Shown: positions 16,599-26,620, numbered from the stretch's first letter. The stretch: 64,000 bases of DNA from an uncultured Paracoccaceae bacterium (GCA_913060475.1 CAJXSD010000010.1:33790-97789), one strand, 5' to 3'. Numbers and translations: made by a program. The notes: generated from the sequence alone by a model not told the origin.

Positions 16599-18170
16599 GT
16601 GTCCGTGTTACAAACCTTGCGAAACCCCCGGAAATATTTGATCATGACTGCGCTTGGCGTGGTTGGTTTTGTCCCCTGTGGCCCCGCATTGGCGCAAGAT
16701 GGGGCGCTTTGGGATGCGTCAAAAATCGTAAATTTGATATCCAACCGTGTGGTCGAGGCGGCGGTATCTGCGGCACGCACGGTCGCGCAGGTGTCTTATG
16801 ACAATGTGACCTATGATCGTCATACGGAACGGTTTTACCTGTCGAATTTGCAGGTTGTGCCCTTTGGGCTTGATCTGCCAGACGGATGCGAAGTGTCACT
16901 GGGTGGGGTTGGCATTGCGGGCAAACGTGCGGATTATGATGCGACCGATATTTTCGAAATGGTGTTTGACGATGTGTTTGTCTCGACGCTTTGCCTGCCA
17001 TTTGAAATGCGGGCGGGATTGGCCATGGCGGGGCTGTCGGATGTGGTGATCCCCTCTGTCCAAATGCAGTTTTCGCATCACTATCCCAGTGCCGCGACCG
17101 ATGTCACGCTGTCTGCTGCGGTTGCGGGCGCGGCTGCGGTCACGATGACGGCGCATTTGGACTATATCTCGATCACGGATGATTCCGATTTTCCAATCTA
17201 TGCGGAATTGACACAGGCACAGGTCAGCATCGAAAATTTGGGCGCATGGGACAGTTTGGCCATGCAGCTGCCCAAAGAATTCAAAACCCCCGGTGTCGCG
17301 GGGCAAACAATTGCGGGGCTGATGACGCCAGAATTGATCAAAATACTGGGCCAGCAACAGGGGTTGGATGCCGCCGATCAGATCAAAACCACCGTTGACG
17401 CATTTTTGGAAAATCCGCGTCACATTCGATTGCAAACAAATATCAACCCACAGATTCCGCTGCGCTTGGATCCATCGATTATAGGCGATGTCGAAACTGT
17501 TTTGGCACGGTTGAACCCCACCCTGCGGGCGCATGCGGCCGCGACACCTGCCAATGCGGTCTTGGCCAGTCTGGGCCCACTGACACAGGGGCGGTTCACG
17601 GACCTTGCGCCCGAGGATCTGTTTGACATCGCACAGGCGTTGAAAACGGGGCAAAACATGCCGCGCAACCATGCCTTGGCGCGTGACATTTTTGTATTTC
17701 TGCTGGACCGTGGCGTCACGGATGCGGCACAACATTTGACAGAAATCGCAATTGCGCAGGGCGATTTTGATCAGGCCTATGCTTATGGTCAAATCATGGC
17801 CCAATCGGGCCAAACACGGGCGCGGGCCGTTTTGAACAAATTGGAAACGCATATGCCGTTGTCTGCGGTCTTGGCCCATCAACGCTTTGACCCGGCTATG
17901 TCCTATGACATGGTCCTGCGTCAGGGGCAGTCGCCCTATGAATTGGCCAACCAATCCTTGATGGGGTTGGGTGTGGCGCGGTCCTATCAGACGGCATATT
18001 ATTGGGCTGTTTTATCCTTGGCCCAAGGGGATCAGCGCGCGCAGCTGATGATCGAAACGATTGAGGGTTTGGGCGCAGGTCTAAGCGATGCGGAACGCAC
18101 CGAATGGCGCGAGACGATTTCCGGCCTGCAGGCGCGGGCCTGGACCGACTGGACCCGGGCGCAGATGTGA
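16599..18170 (+). CDS. Secreted protein of unknown function, 523 residues
   Basis: Starts with GTG at 16599 (ATG at 16644 is an alternative) and has a signal peptide ending near ALAQDG. The first half (about 60-270) looks beta-rich, with repeated hydrophobic/charged alternation. The second half is alpha-helical with repeats resembling TPR/Sel1 units (for example ARDIFVFLLDRGVTDAAQHL, ELANQSLMGLGVARSYQTAY). No family was recognised. It is probably periplasmic. A well-formed promoter with an embedded palindrome precedes it, so it is likely monocistronic and regulated. Confidence 0.6.
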   Translation: MSVLQTLRNPRKYLIMTALGVVGFVPCGPALAQDGALWDASKIVNLISNRVVEAAVSAARTVAQVSYDNVTYDRHTERFYLSNLQVVPFGLDLPDGCEVSLGGVGIAGKRADYDATDIFEMVFDDVFVSTLCLPFEMRAGLAMAGLSDVVIPSVQMQFSHHYPSAATDVTLSAAVAGAAAVTMTAHLDYISITDDSDFPIYAELTQAQVSIENLGAWDSLAMQLPKEFKTPGVAGQTIAGLMTPELIKILGQQQGLDAADQIKTTVDAFLENPRHIRLQTNINPQIPLRLDPSIIGDVETVLARLNPTLRAHAAATPANAVLASLGPLTQGRFTDLAPEDLFDIAQALKTGQNMPRNHALARDIFVFLLDRGVTDAAQHLTEIAIAQGDFDQAYAYGQIMAQSGQTRARAVLNKLETHMPLSAVLAHQRFDPAMSYDMVLRQGQSPYELANQSLMGLGVARSYQTAYYWAVLSLAQGDQRAQLMIETIEGLGAGLSDAERTEWRETISGLQARAWTDWTRAQM

Positions 18171-18219
18171 TGTGTGACCGGAAAATCAGGATCCGTAAAT
18201 TAGGATCAGGAAAAACAAA

Positions 18220-18244
18220 AACGGCCCGCCAAAGGTGAGCCGTT
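18220..18244 (-). terminator. Terminator of tRNA-Pro
   Basis: AACGGC/GCCGTT arms (18239-18244 with 18220-18225) followed on the minus strand by a T-rich run (TTTTTGTTTTT), 18 bases after the tRNA 3' end. Confidence 0.65.
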
Positions 18245-18261
18245 GAAACGATTTCTAAGAA

Positions 18262-18338
18262 TGGTCGGGACGGCAAGATTCGAACTTGCGACCCCCTGTA
18301 CCCAAAACAGGTGCGCTACCAGGCTGCGCTACGCCCCG
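18262..18338 (-). tRNA. tRNA-Pro (anticodon UGG)
   Basis: 77 nt including an encoded CCA. The acceptor stem CGGGGCG pairs with the 3' CGTCCCG. The anticodon loop TTTGGGT within the CCTGT/ACAGG stem gives anticodon TGG. The T-arm is GCAAGTTCGAATCTTGC. A terminator follows. Confidence 0.97.
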
Positions 18339-18412
18339 ACTGACGCGGTAATTAAACAAAGCAAATGGATTTGAAAAGAGTGAAACCGAGTTTTTTCGAA
18401 CTTTTTTGAAAT

Positions 18413-18907
18413 TTATTTGCAGCTTGATGCGAATTCAGGCGATATCTGCGGATGGATCACCGTAGAAGTTGTTGTAATTGCGTATTTTTTGGCCAGTCCG
18501 GCGTTTATCTCTAATACTGCCTTGATCGCGTCGCCGCCATAAATCGGGGTTTCATCCAGCGGAATGGCATTGTGGTGAATGTGCGCCACGCGACCCTGGT
18601 CATCAATAAAGATCATATCCAGTGGGATCAGCGTATTGCGCATCCAGAACGCAACCGGTTGCGGGCGATCATAGATGAACAACATCCCTGCTCGATTTGC
18701 CAAGGTATCGCGATGCATCAAACCTTGGGCTTTTTCCTCGGGGGTGATGGCCAATTCGACGTTGAACCGGATTTTTGTCGTGTCGCTGACAATTGTGGCG
18801 ATTGAATCAGAACAGGCGGCCCAAAGACCGCCCGCACAAAATTGAAGTGCAACCGCCGCAGTGACGATTGCGTATTTTACAGCTTGTTGGCCCTTTCCCA
18901 CGCGCAT
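18413..18907 (-). CDS. DUF192 family exported protein
   Basis: 164 residues with an N-terminal signal segment (about 10-30, ending near LWAAC). DUF192 features are clear: NVELAITPEEKAQGLMHRD, the MLFIYDRPQPVAFWMRNTLIPLDMIFID core and a closing VLEINAG. The family function is poorly defined. The first 31 bases overlap the 3' end of the cold-shock gene on the same strand, so they are probably cotranscribed, as is common in Rhodobacteraceae. Confidence 0.9.
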   Translation of the reverse strand: MRVGKGQQAVKYAIVTAAVALQFCAGGLWAACSDSIATIVSDTTKIRFNVELAITPEEKAQGLMHRDTLANRAGMLFIYDRPQPVAFWMRNTLIPLDMIFIDDQGRVAHIHHNAIPLDETPIYGGDAIKAVLEINAGLAKKYAITTTSTVIHPQISPEFASSCK

Positions 18908-19395
18908 ACCTCTGCCGCCATTTTACCGCGTTGTCCTGTCATAACACGTAAATTGACCGCTTCGCCAGCGGATAAATCGGCCAGGCCCGATCTGCGCAAT
19001 ACCTCAGCATGAATAAAGATATCTTCGTGGTCGCCCCAGATATTTGCAAACCCAAACCCCTTGAGTTTGTCAAACCATTTGACGCGCGCAGGCTGCATGT
19101 CCAATGCGGTCAGTTCGCTTGGATCTAGGTCTTCGAAATCCGCCAGACCGATATCCGAGGCCACGGGGGGTTCGATGCTAAGGACATGCGTTGCCTGAAT
19201 GCCCCGTGTCGTGGCCTGCGCGATAAAGACGATCCGCGCCCCATCTGCGACGGAACTCTGACCATAGTTTCGCAGCACATTGGCATGCAAAAGGATATCA
19301 TCCTTGGACGTCTCGGAAACAATGAATCCAAATCCCTTGCCTGGATCGAACCATTTTACGACGCCCGTCACTTCTTCTAATATCTGTTGTATCAC
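18877..19395 (-). CDS. Double cold-shock-domain protein
   Basis: 172 residues with two cold-shock domains, one at about 8-70 and one at about 103-168. RNP1-like motifs are seen in each (GKGFGFIV and LKGFGFANI), with the KWFD starts of each domain at about 14 and 106. Such double CSD proteins of alphaproteobacteria bind single-stranded nucleic acid and act as RNA chaperones. The linker is acidic (FEDLDPSEL). An AT-rich leader of about 100 bases precedes it. Confidence 0.9.
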   Translation of the reverse strand: MIQQILEEVTGVVKWFDPGKGFGFIVSETSKDDILLHANVLRNYGQSSVADGARIVFIAQATTRGIQATHVLSIEPPVASDIGLADFEDLDPSELTALDMQPARVKWFDKLKGFGFANIWGDHEDIFIHAEVLRRSGLADLSAGEAVNLRVMTGQRGKMAAEVCAWERANKL

Positions 19396-19495
19396 GCAAA
19401 CCTACCGTTGTTACATCCCCTAATGGATTAGTGATTCTACAAAAGTATATATAAATGCAAACAAAAAATTTTCTTTATAAACCAAAGTTTACAAA

Positions 19496-19530
19496 TCATG
19501 TGACGTGAATTTTATTTTCACGTCACATGA
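19496..19530. repeat. 14-bp perfect inverted repeat between pdxH and the cold-shock gene
   Basis: Arms TCATGTGACGTGAA (19496-19509) and TTCACGTCACATGA (19517-19530) with a 7-nt AT loop. It starts 24 bases after the pdxH stop and 100 bases before the cold-shock start. There is no clear T-run, so it may be a factor-binding site or a stabilising 3' hairpin rather than a standard terminator. Confidence 0.7.
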
Positions 19531-19554
19531 ACTTTCGCTTAGATTGTGGGAAAT

Positions 19555-20160
19555 TCAAGGATATAACCGTTGAATTGTCCAAGTATTAGCAGGGCTTTCG
19601 CGGGTCCAGCGAAACCGGTCGTGCAGCCGAAAATCGCCGTCCGCCCAGAATTCGATTTCAACCGGTTCGATACGCCATCCGCCCCAGAACGGGGGCCGTG
19701 GTGGATTTGTTTGATACTTTAGTCCCAGCTTGGCCACATCCGCCATTAACGATGCGCGCGACGACAGGGGTTGGGATTGGTTGGATGCCCATGCGCCAAT
19801 TCGGCTCTTTAACGATCGCGAGGCATAGTATTCATCGGCCTTTGGCCCGTCCTCTTTCACAACCGTGCCCCGCACACGGATTTGGCGGCGCAGGAATTTT
19901 GAATGCCACACAAATGCAGCCTTGCCGGCCGTTTCGATTTCTTGGGATTTTTTGGACCCGTAATTTGTATAGAACACAAATGCATCGTCTTCGATATCCT
20001 TTAGCAACACCATGCGAACATTGGGCAACCCATCCGCGTCCACAGTGGACAGCGCAATGGCATTGGGGTCGTTCAATTCGCCGTCCTGCGCTGCCGCGAC
20101 CCATGTGCGTGCCAAGGCAAAGGGATCGTCGCCCGCAAAAATTCCGCTTCGTTCGTTCAT
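19555..20160 (-). CDS. pdxH: Pyridoxamine 5'-phosphate oxidase
   Basis: 201 residues from the ATG at 20160, preceded by AGAGG. PdxH oxidises pyridoxamine or pyridoxine phosphate to pyridoxal phosphate with FMN. Visible family features: [21 protein letters not shown] (FMN contacts), [23 protein letters not shown] and the C-terminal [18 protein letters not shown]. The frame continues upstream, but no supported start exists there. It is divergent from fabI. Confidence 0.97.
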   Translation of the reverse strand: MNERSGIFAGDDPFALARTWVAAAQDGELNDPNAIALSTVDADGLPNVRMVLLKDIEDDAFVFYTNYGSKKSQEIETAGKAAFVWHSKFLRRQIRVRGTVVKEDGPKADEYYASRSLKSRIGAWASNQSQPLSSRASLMADVAKLGLKYQTNPPRPPFWGGWRIEPVEIEFWADGDFRLHDRFRWTRESPANTWTIQRLYP

Positions 20161-20263
20161 GCTGTCACCTCTTGTACTGAAAATGAAATCACTATTGCCC
20201 ACTTGATGCGCGGCCGGCAATAATCTAAACCCGATGCAATCACATATGGGCGGAGTATACTGA

Positions 20264-21088
20264 ATGTCAAATAATCTTATGGCAGGCAAACGTGGGCTGA
20301 TCATGGGCCTTGCCAACGACAAATCCATCGCATGGGGCATTGCCAAGGCCTGCGCAGATGCCGGCGCGGAAATGGTGTTTTCCTATCAGGGCGAGGCCTT
20401 GAAAAAACGTGTGGCCCCCTTGGCCGCCCAGACGGGCAGCGATTTTTTGGTTGAATGCGATGTCACAGATATGGCCTCGGTCGATGCCCTGTTTGCCGAA
20501 ATTGAACAGAAATGGGGCAAATTGGATTTCGTCGTTCATGCCATCGGGTTTTCCGACAAAAACGAATTGCGTGGGCGCTATACGGACACCAGCCGCGACA
20601 ATTTCATGATGACCATGGATATTTCTGTCTATTCCTTTACCGCAATCACGCAGCGTGCGGAAAAATTGATGACAGATGGCGGATCAATCCTGACGATGAC
20701 CTATTATGGTGCCGAACAGGTCATGCCGCATTATAACGTTATGGGCGTGGCCAAGGCCGCGCTTGAGGCGTCCGTTATGTATCTGGCCGAGGATCTTGGC
20801 AAGAAAAACATCCGCGTGAACGCGATTTCCGCGGGGCCCATTAAAACTTTGGCCGCCTCAGGTATCGGTGATTTCCGCTATATCTTGAAATGGAACGAAC
20901 TGAATTCCCCCCTGCGCCGTAACGTCACCATCGAAGATGTGGGCAAATCTGCACTATATCTGTTGTCGGATCTGGGATCGGGTGTCACAGGTGAAAACCT
21001 GCATGTTGACGCAGGCTATCACGTCGTCGGTATGAAGGCGGTGGATGCCCCCGATATCGACGTTGTTACAGGAAGGAAAGACACATGA
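20264..21088 (+). CDS. fabI: Enoyl-[acyl-carrier-protein] reductase (NADH)
   Basis: 274 residues. SDR-fold reductase for the last step of each fatty-acid elongation cycle. The start [20 protein letters not shown] and the catalytic Tyr-x6-Lys in [14 protein letters not shown] are FabI features, as is [15 protein letters not shown]. It overlaps gpt by four bases. FabI is the triclosan target class. Confidence 0.97.
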   Translation: MSNNLMAGKRGLIMGLANDKSIAWGIAKACADAGAEMVFSYQGEALKKRVAPLAAQTGSDFLVECDVTDMASVDALFAEIEQKWGKLDFVVHAIGFSDKNELRGRYTDTSRDNFMMTMDISVYSFTAITQRAEKLMTDGGSILTMTYYGAEQVMPHYNVMGVAKAALEASVMYLAEDLGKKNIRVNAISAGPIKTLAASGIGDFRYILKWNELNSPLRRNVTIEDVGKSALYLLSDLGSGVTGENLHVDAGYHVVGMKAVDAPDIDVVTGRKDT

Positions 21089-21588
21089 GCGACCGTTTGC
21101 CCCACGAAAAAGGGTTCCACGTCAGTTGGGATCAATTGCACCGCGACGCCCGCGCATTGGCATGGCGTCTGGATGGCCAGGGCCCCGATAATGGTGCATG
21201 GAAAGCCGTTGTTGCGATTACCCGCGGCGGCATGGCGCCTGCGATGATCATCGCGCGTGAATTGGACATTCGCACGGTTGATACGATTTCTGTGAAATCT
21301 TACAACCATCAAACACAGGCCGAACCACGCATCATCAAATCCCCAGATATGGAATTGATCGGCGATGGAACGGGTGTGTTGATCATCGACGATCTAGTTG
21401 ACACGGGCCGCACGCTAGAAGTTGTGCGCAAGGTTATGCCAAATGCGCATGTTGCAACGATCTATGCCAAACCCATGGGGCGGCCGCAGGTCAACAGCTA
21501 TGTGACCGAGGTCAGCCAAGACACATGGATTTTCTTTCCATGGGATATGGCGTTACAATACGTCGAACCGTTCCGCGGCAACGATTGA
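21085..21588 (+). CDS. gpt: Xanthine phosphoribosyltransferase
   Basis: 167 residues. Salvages xanthine/guanine to the nucleotides with PRPP. The PRPP-binding loop [15 protein letters not shown] (about residues 91-105) and the N-terminal [13 protein letters not shown] segment are diagnostic of Gpt. Four-base overlap with fabI suggests one operon. A strong terminator follows. Confidence 0.93.
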   Translation: MSDRLPHEKGFHVSWDQLHRDARALAWRLDGQGPDNGAWKAVVAITRGGMAPAMIIARELDIRTVDTISVKSYNHQTQAEPRIIKSPDMELIGDGTGVLIIDDLVDTGRTLEVVRKVMPNAHVATIYAKPMGRPQVNSYVTEVSQDTWIFFPWDMALQYVEPFRGND

Positions 21589-21613
21589 AACGCATCGTCT
21601 TTATGACAGGATC

Positions 21614-21646
21614 AAACGCGCCAATCGTTGGCGCGTTTTTCATTTT
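21614..21646 (+). terminator. Terminator of fabI-gpt
   Basis: 11-bp stem AAACGCGCCAA/TTGGCGCGTTT (21614-21624 with 21628-21638), TCG loop, followed by T-rich sequence. Confidence 0.85.
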
Positions 21647-21740
21647 TTGGAACCAGTTGCATTAAAAAACCGGATACCACCTTGCCCCCACGCGATAGGC
21701 CGCGTAGACATTGGCAAAGCAGATCATAAGGGGTTTGAAA

Positions 21741-23567
21741 ATGGCAATGCGCAGCAAATCGTTATCCAAAGTTTTTTCTTGGGTACTTCTGACGTTGTTG
21801 GTTGTGGGGCTTGCGGGCTTTGGCGCGGTGAATTTTACCGGCTCTGTCACCTCGATCGGGACCGTTGGTGAAAAAGACATCAGCACAAACACCTATGCCC
21901 GTGCGTTACAAAACGAATTGCGCGCGCTTGAGGCGCAGTTTGGCCAGACCCTGACATTGGAACAGGCCAGCGTATTTGGCGTGCAGCAACGCGTATTATC
22001 GCAGGTCGTGCTACAAACCGCGCTTGAAGCCGAAGCCGACCGCATTGGTCTGTCTGTGGGCGATGCCGATGTCGCGAAAGAATTACAAAACATTCCCGCC
22101 TTTGCTGGACCAGATGGGCAGTTCAGCCGCGACAATTACCGCTTTGCCCTGCAAAACGCCGGATATTCTGAGGCTGAATTCGAAGAAACCATCCGCGCCG
22201 AAACCGCGCGCACCCTGTTACAGGCAGGTGTCATTTCAGGCAATGCTGTACCTGATGCGATGATTGATCAGCTGGTGTCCTATTACCTTGAGGCGCGGAC
22301 ATTGGAATTGACCACGCTAACCGGCGATGATGTGGTCCTGACAACGGCCCTGCCCACAGATGCGGAATTGCAGGCCCATTATGATGAAAATATTAATCAA
22401 TATACCCAGCCCGAGCGTAAAAAAATCACCTATGCGATTTTGACGCCGGAAATGATTATGGATCAGATCGAAATTTCGGACGAAACATTGCAGTCGGCAT
22501 ATGATGCGCGGCGCGATGAATTTGAACAGCCCGAACGCCTTTTGCTGGATCGTTTGGTGTTTGCCAATGCGGAGGTCGCCGCAGAAAAATTGGCTGAAAT
22601 TTCGTCTGGTCAATCGACATTCGAATCCCTGGTCACGGCCCGCGGTCTGTCCCTGTTGGATGTGGATATGGGTGATGTGACACGGTCCGATCTGTCTGAC
22701 GGGGCTGACGCAGTGTTTGCCGCCAACTTGGACGATGTGGTGGGTCCGTTTAACACCGACCTTGGGCCAGCGCTTTATCGTGTGAATGGCGTGATTGACG
22801 CGCAAACCACCACCTTTGACGAAGCGCGGGACATCCTGTTTGCGGATCTAGCCGCGGATCGGGCGCGCAGCCAAATCGAAACGACGGCGCTGGCGGTCGA
22901 TGATGCCTTGGCCGCGGGGGCCACGCTTGAGGAACTGAAATCCGAATTTGGTATGCAGGTGGATATCGTGCTGTATCACAGCGGGCTAAGTGAGGATGTC
23001 ACCGGCTATCCCGCATTCCGTCAAGCGGCGCAATCGGTGACGGTCGATGATTTTCCTGCTGTCGATTATCTGTCGGACGGGGGAATTTTTGCCATTCGCA
23101 TGGACGGTATCGAACCCCCTGCCCCCATGCCACTGGATGAAATCCGCGAAGATGTCACAAATGATCTGACGCGGGCCAAAACCCTGCAGGCTGTTCAAAC
23201 GCTGGCCCAATCTGTGGTGGATGGCACCGAAATGGCCGGTTCTGTCGAGGTGTTTGAAAATGTCGTGCGCAATGATGTTGGTCAAATCCTGACCGGTGAC
23301 ATTCTGGATGCGGCGTTTGATCTGGACTTGGGTGCGACCACGATCCTGACCCAGGGGGATCGTGTGATCATCGTAAAACCCACCGCGATCACCCCTGCAG
23401 ACCTGACCACTGATCGGGCCGCAGAGGCGCGCAGCGCCATTGAACAAGAATTTGCAACCACCCTGTCGAATGATCTGTTCAACGTCTATGCCACGCAAAT
23501 TCAGAACCGATTAGGGATCGAGCTGAACCAACAGGCAATCACCGCCGTCCACGCGAATTTCCAATAA
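21741..23567 (+). CDS. ppiD: Peptidyl-prolyl isomerase, PpiD/SurA-like periplasmic folding factor
   Basis: 608 residues from the ATG at 21741, after AAGGGG. A single N-terminal membrane anchor (about 13-35) is followed by a SurA_N-type chaperone region (about 36-200) and a PpiC-like part around residues 240-370, with a long C-terminal region. Overall build and length fit PpiD, an inner-membrane-anchored chaperone for outer-membrane protein folding. The parvulin domain is degenerate, so isomerase activity is uncertain. It is followed after nine bases by trpE. Confidence 0.85.
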   Translation: MAMRSKSLSKVFSWVLLTLLVVGLAGFGAVNFTGSVTSIGTVGEKDISTNTYARALQNELRALEAQFGQTLTLEQASVFGVQQRVLSQVVLQTALEAEADRIGLSVGDADVAKELQNIPAFAGPDGQFSRDNYRFALQNAGYSEAEFEETIRAETARTLLQAGVISGNAVPDAMIDQLVSYYLEARTLELTTLTGDDVVLTTALPTDAELQAHYDENINQYTQPERKKITYAILTPEMIMDQIEISDETLQSAYDARRDEFEQPERLLLDRLVFANAEVAAEKLAEISSGQSTFESLVTARGLSLLDVDMGDVTRSDLSDGADAVFAANLDDVVGPFNTDLGPALYRVNGVIDAQTTTFDEARDILFADLAADRARSQIETTALAVDDALAAGATLEELKSEFGMQVDIVLYHSGLSEDVTGYPAFRQAAQSVTVDDFPAVDYLSDGGIFAIRMDGIEPPAPMPLDEIREDVTNDLTRAKTLQAVQTLAQSVVDGTEMAGSVEVFENVVRNDVGQILTGDILDAAFDLDLGATTILTQGDRVIIVKPTAITPADLTTDRAAEARSAIEQEFATTLSNDLFNVYATQIQNRLGIELNQQAITAVHANFQ

Positions 23568-23576
23568 GGATTGATC

Positions 23577-25088
23577 ATGGCTATTTTCCCCGAATACGCC
23601 GATTTTGAAGCTGAATATTCAAAGGGCAAAAATCAGGTGATTTATACCCGCCTTGCTGCGGATTTGGACACGCCGGTGTCCTTGATGATGAAACTGTCAG
23701 GGGATCGCAAAGACAGCTTTTTGTTGGAATCGGTCACGGGCGGGGAAATTCGCGGGCGGTATTCGATTATCGGGATTAAACCGGATCTGATTTGGAAATG
23801 TCAGGGTCAGACCAGTTTCATCAACCGCAATGCCCGCTATGATGATCTGGATTTTGTCGAACAGGGCAACGCCCCGCTTGCGGCGTTTCGCGATCTGTTG
23901 GCCGAAAGTCACATAGATCTGCCCCATGATCTGCCACAGGCCAGCGCGGGTTTGTTTGGATACCTAGGCTATGACACCATTCGCTATGTGGAACATTTGC
24001 CCAACATCAACCCCGATAACATCGGCCTGCCCGATGCGCTGTTTGTGCGCCCGTCGGTCGTGGCCGTTCTGGATGGTGCCAAGGGCGAGGTTATCTTGGT
24101 CGCCCCCGTCTGGCATGCCGATGGTCAGGGTGCCCGCGCCGCCTATGCGCAGGCCGCCGAACGGGTGATGGATGCGGTACGCGATTTGGAACGCCCTGTG
24201 TCCGATCCACGGGATTTGGGCGTGGCCGTGGCCGACAGCGAACCCCAGTCGAATTTCACCCATCAGGGGTTTTTGGACGCGGTCGAGGCGGCCAAGGATT
24301 ACATCCGTGCGGGCGATATTTTTCAGGTCGTGTTATCCCAACGCTGGACCCAAGATTTCAGCTTGCCGCCCTTTGCGCTGTATCGATCGTTACGGCGCAC
24401 GAACCCCTCGCCCTTTATGTTCTATTTCAACTTTGGCGATTTTCAGGTGATCGGGGCCAGCCCCGAAATTCTGGTGCGCGTCTTTGGCAATCAGGTCACG
24501 GTACGGCCCATCGCAGGCACGCGCCCCCGCGGTGCCACACCGGATGAGGATAAGGCCCTAGAATTGGACCTGTTGGCCGATAAAAAGGAATTGGCCGAAC
24601 ATTTGATGTTGTTGGATCTAGGCCGCAACGATGTAGGGCGTGTGGCCAAAATTGGCTCCGTTAAACCCACCGAGGAATTCGTGGTCGAACGCTATAGCCA
24701 TGTGATGCATATCGTGTCGAATGTGATTGGCGAATTGTCTGATGATCATGACGCGCTGTCGGCCTTTTTTGCGGGCATGCCTGCGGGCACCGTATCGGGC
24801 GCCCCCAAGGTGCGCGCGATGGAAATCATAGACGAGTTGGAGCCGCAAAAGCGGGGCGTTTATGCCGGCGGTGTCGGGTATTTCAGCGCGGGCGGCGATA
24901 TGGATATGTGTATCGCCCTGCGCACCGCCATCGTTAAGGATCAAAAGCTCTATATCCAAGCCGGTGCCGGCATTGTTTATGACAGCGTTCCGGAAAGCGA
25001 ATTCATGGAATGCGTTCACAAATCAAACGCCATCCGCCGCGCGGCGGCCGATGCGGCCATGTTTGTGAAATCGCGCAGCGGCAATTAA
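23577..25088 (+). CDS. trpE: Anthranilate synthase component I
   Basis: 503 residues from the ATG at 23577 with AAGGAT just upstream. It converts chorismate plus ammonia to anthranilate with TrpG. The tryptophan feedback motif LLES (about residue 50) is present, as are the chorismate-binding segments PIAGTRPRG, LLDLGRNDVGRVAK and SGAPKVRAMEII. Nine bases separate it from ppiD. trpG, trpD and trpC lie 1.5 kb downstream, split off by one opposite-strand gene. No leader peptide or attenuator is seen. Confidence 0.97.
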   Translation: MAIFPEYADFEAEYSKGKNQVIYTRLAADLDTPVSLMMKLSGDRKDSFLLESVTGGEIRGRYSIIGIKPDLIWKCQGQTSFINRNARYDDLDFVEQGNAPLAAFRDLLAESHIDLPHDLPQASAGLFGYLGYDTIRYVEHLPNINPDNIGLPDALFVRPSVVAVLDGAKGEVILVAPVWHADGQGARAAYAQAAERVMDAVRDLERPVSDPRDLGVAVADSEPQSNFTHQGFLDAVEAAKDYIRAGDIFQVVLSQRWTQDFSLPPFALYRSLRRTNPSPFMFYFNFGDFQVIGASPEILVRVFGNQVTVRPIAGTRPRGATPDEDKALELDLLADKKELAEHLMLLDLGRNDVGRVAKIGSVKPTEEFVVERYSHVMHIVSNVIGELSDDHDALSAFFAGMPAGTVSGAPKVRAMEIIDELEPQKRGVYAGGVGYFSAGGDMDMCIALRTAIVKDQKLYIQAGAGIVYDSVPESEFMECVHKSNAIRRAAADAAMFVKSRSGN

Positions 25089-25118
25089 CGTGACAGACCT
25101 GCACCGATGATCCCGGCG

Positions 25119-26486
25119 TCAATCCTGACTGAGGATCGTCAGGTATTGTGACACGGGAACCACCTGCAGGCGCTGTGTCCGTTCTTGTGCTGCCCAATCG
25201 GACAACATCTTGACCGTCTGCGATGTCAGAGGCGCGACAATCAACACGCCCTGGTTTCCTGGTTTTGTGGCCTCAAGGACCATGCGTTCAAGGCGTCTTT
25301 GCGCGGCCTCTTGGGTAAGATCGGTCAAATTTTCGGACACAAATCCTGCGGGCAAATTGATGGATTGGGCGTTTTTCTGTATTGTATTCAAACCATTGCG
25401 GTATGTGATTAATCCATGACCGCTGCGCGACAGGATATCCGGCACCACATCGGTCTGCACGCGCGATTTCTGGAACCCGCCGGGCGCGTGTTCCAAGATC
25501 GCAACCGATTTGGGGATCTGGGACAGGATGGTGGCCAGGTTCACCTCGATCTCTTGTGCGGTGGTGATCTCAGCCAGATCGACTGCGACAATCACCTCAT
25601 GGTTTTTAGCTCTCAGCGCTTCGCTCCAGGGGTGGGCATCTGGGTGTTCGGCGGGTAAAACGATGGAAACGGGAAACCCTAAATCGTCTAACTGGGTCAG
25701 GTTTATGCTGTCCCCCGCGATCAAGGCCAATGCAACCAAGGGACGGCCGTCCAGAATTTCGGGATCGGTCGCATGCAATCTGATCGCACGGTCAACCGTC
25801 AATGGATCGCCCGTAATCGGCGCAACCGTTTCGATGTAAAAATTTTGTGGCGTTTCCACGGGGGTATAATCGGTATCAATTTCAACGCGATCAGGCGTGC
25901 GGCGTGGGGCCAATTTGGGCGCGGCTGGAACTGGCAAGGGCGGTGTTGAGGCATCCGGATCACTGGGCACCTGCACCGCGGCGGGTGCAATCGCATTATC
26001 TGGTTGGATCACAACGATCTGGTCCAAATCAGGCAAGGTGGTGTCCTCTGTATCAGGCTCGGCCGGCAGTTTCGCCGTATTTCCTGATGTAAATGTGTCG
26101 GATTTGCCCGTATCATCAATGGCTTGGGGCATGTTTGGCGCAGGCGGTACGGCTGGTATGGCTGCCTCTTGCGCTGAAATCACGGGGTCGTCGGGCAATG
26201 CCAAGGGGGCGATTGCGGGCTTTTGTGTCGCAGATTGTTCGGGTAATGCCGGTTCTGTCGGTGCTGTCTCGTCCTGAATTGTCTCGGCCTGGACCGTGTC
26301 CGCCCGTGTGGTTTCGGGCTGTGTGGTTTCAGGCGGGTTCGTGTTCTGCTGGGTCGACGCCTGATCCCCAGTCGCGCGACCCCCTTGGGGCGTCCCGACA
26401 GGTCCCACGTAAATCGACACAGCGCACAGCAAAATCGTGCCCAGTGCCAATCCTCGAATAAATCCGCCCGTAAATCCCTGCGCCAC
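25119..26486 (-). CDS. Divergent polysaccharide deacetylase family protein
   Basis: 455 residues from the GTG at 26486, which has AAAGGGA upstream. One N-terminal membrane segment (about 6-26) is followed by a 200-residue low-complexity region rich in Pro, Thr, Glu and Gln, including repeated PETTQPETTRADT-type units, and a C-terminal domain (about 230-455) like the YibQ/DUF610 divergent polysaccharide deacetylases. The catalytic metal residues of true deacetylases are not evident. It sits opposite in direction between trpE and trpG, as in related genomes. Confidence 0.75.
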   Translation of the reverse strand: MAQGFTGGFIRGLALGTILLCAVSIYVGPVGTPQGGRATGDQASTQQNTNPPETTQPETTRADTVQAETIQDETAPTEPALPEQSATQKPAIAPLALPDDPVISAQEAAIPAVPPAPNMPQAIDDTGKSDTFTSGNTAKLPAEPDTEDTTLPDLDQIVVIQPDNAIAPAAVQVPSDPDASTPPLPVPAAPKLAPRRTPDRVEIDTDYTPVETPQNFYIETVAPITGDPLTVDRAIRLHATDPEILDGRPLVALALIAGDSINLTQLDDLGFPVSIVLPAEHPDAHPWSEALRAKNHEVIVAVDLAEITTAQEIEVNLATILSQIPKSVAILEHAPGGFQKSRVQTDVVPDILSRSGHGLITYRNGLNTIQKNAQSINLPAGFVSENLTDLTQEAAQRRLERMVLEATKPGNQGVLIVAPLTSQTVKMLSDWAAQERTQRLQVVPVSQYLTILSQD

Positions 26487-26582
26487 GTCTGTTCCCTTTG
26501 GACATGTTTTTTGACCTAAATGCCGTTCAAACCCTTGACGGTCCGTTCGATCCCTGAACATGTATAACGCGACCTAGGGACA

Positions 26583-26596
26583 CGGGGCTAGCCCCG
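26583..26596. repeat. 14-bp perfect palindrome upstream of trpG
   Basis: CGGGGCTAGCCCCG, directly repeated about its centre, 25 bases before the trpG start. With no loop, it is more like a protein-binding site than a hairpin. Confidence 0.6.
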
Positions 26597-26620
26597 ATCG
26601 ACAAAATAAGGAAAGTTTTC

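Noticed and set aside
16896..17954. 352-codon open frame on the minus strand
   Set aside because: It lies wholly inside the 523-residue secreted protein gene, has many His/Arg/Gln typical of antisense frames, and no start signals.
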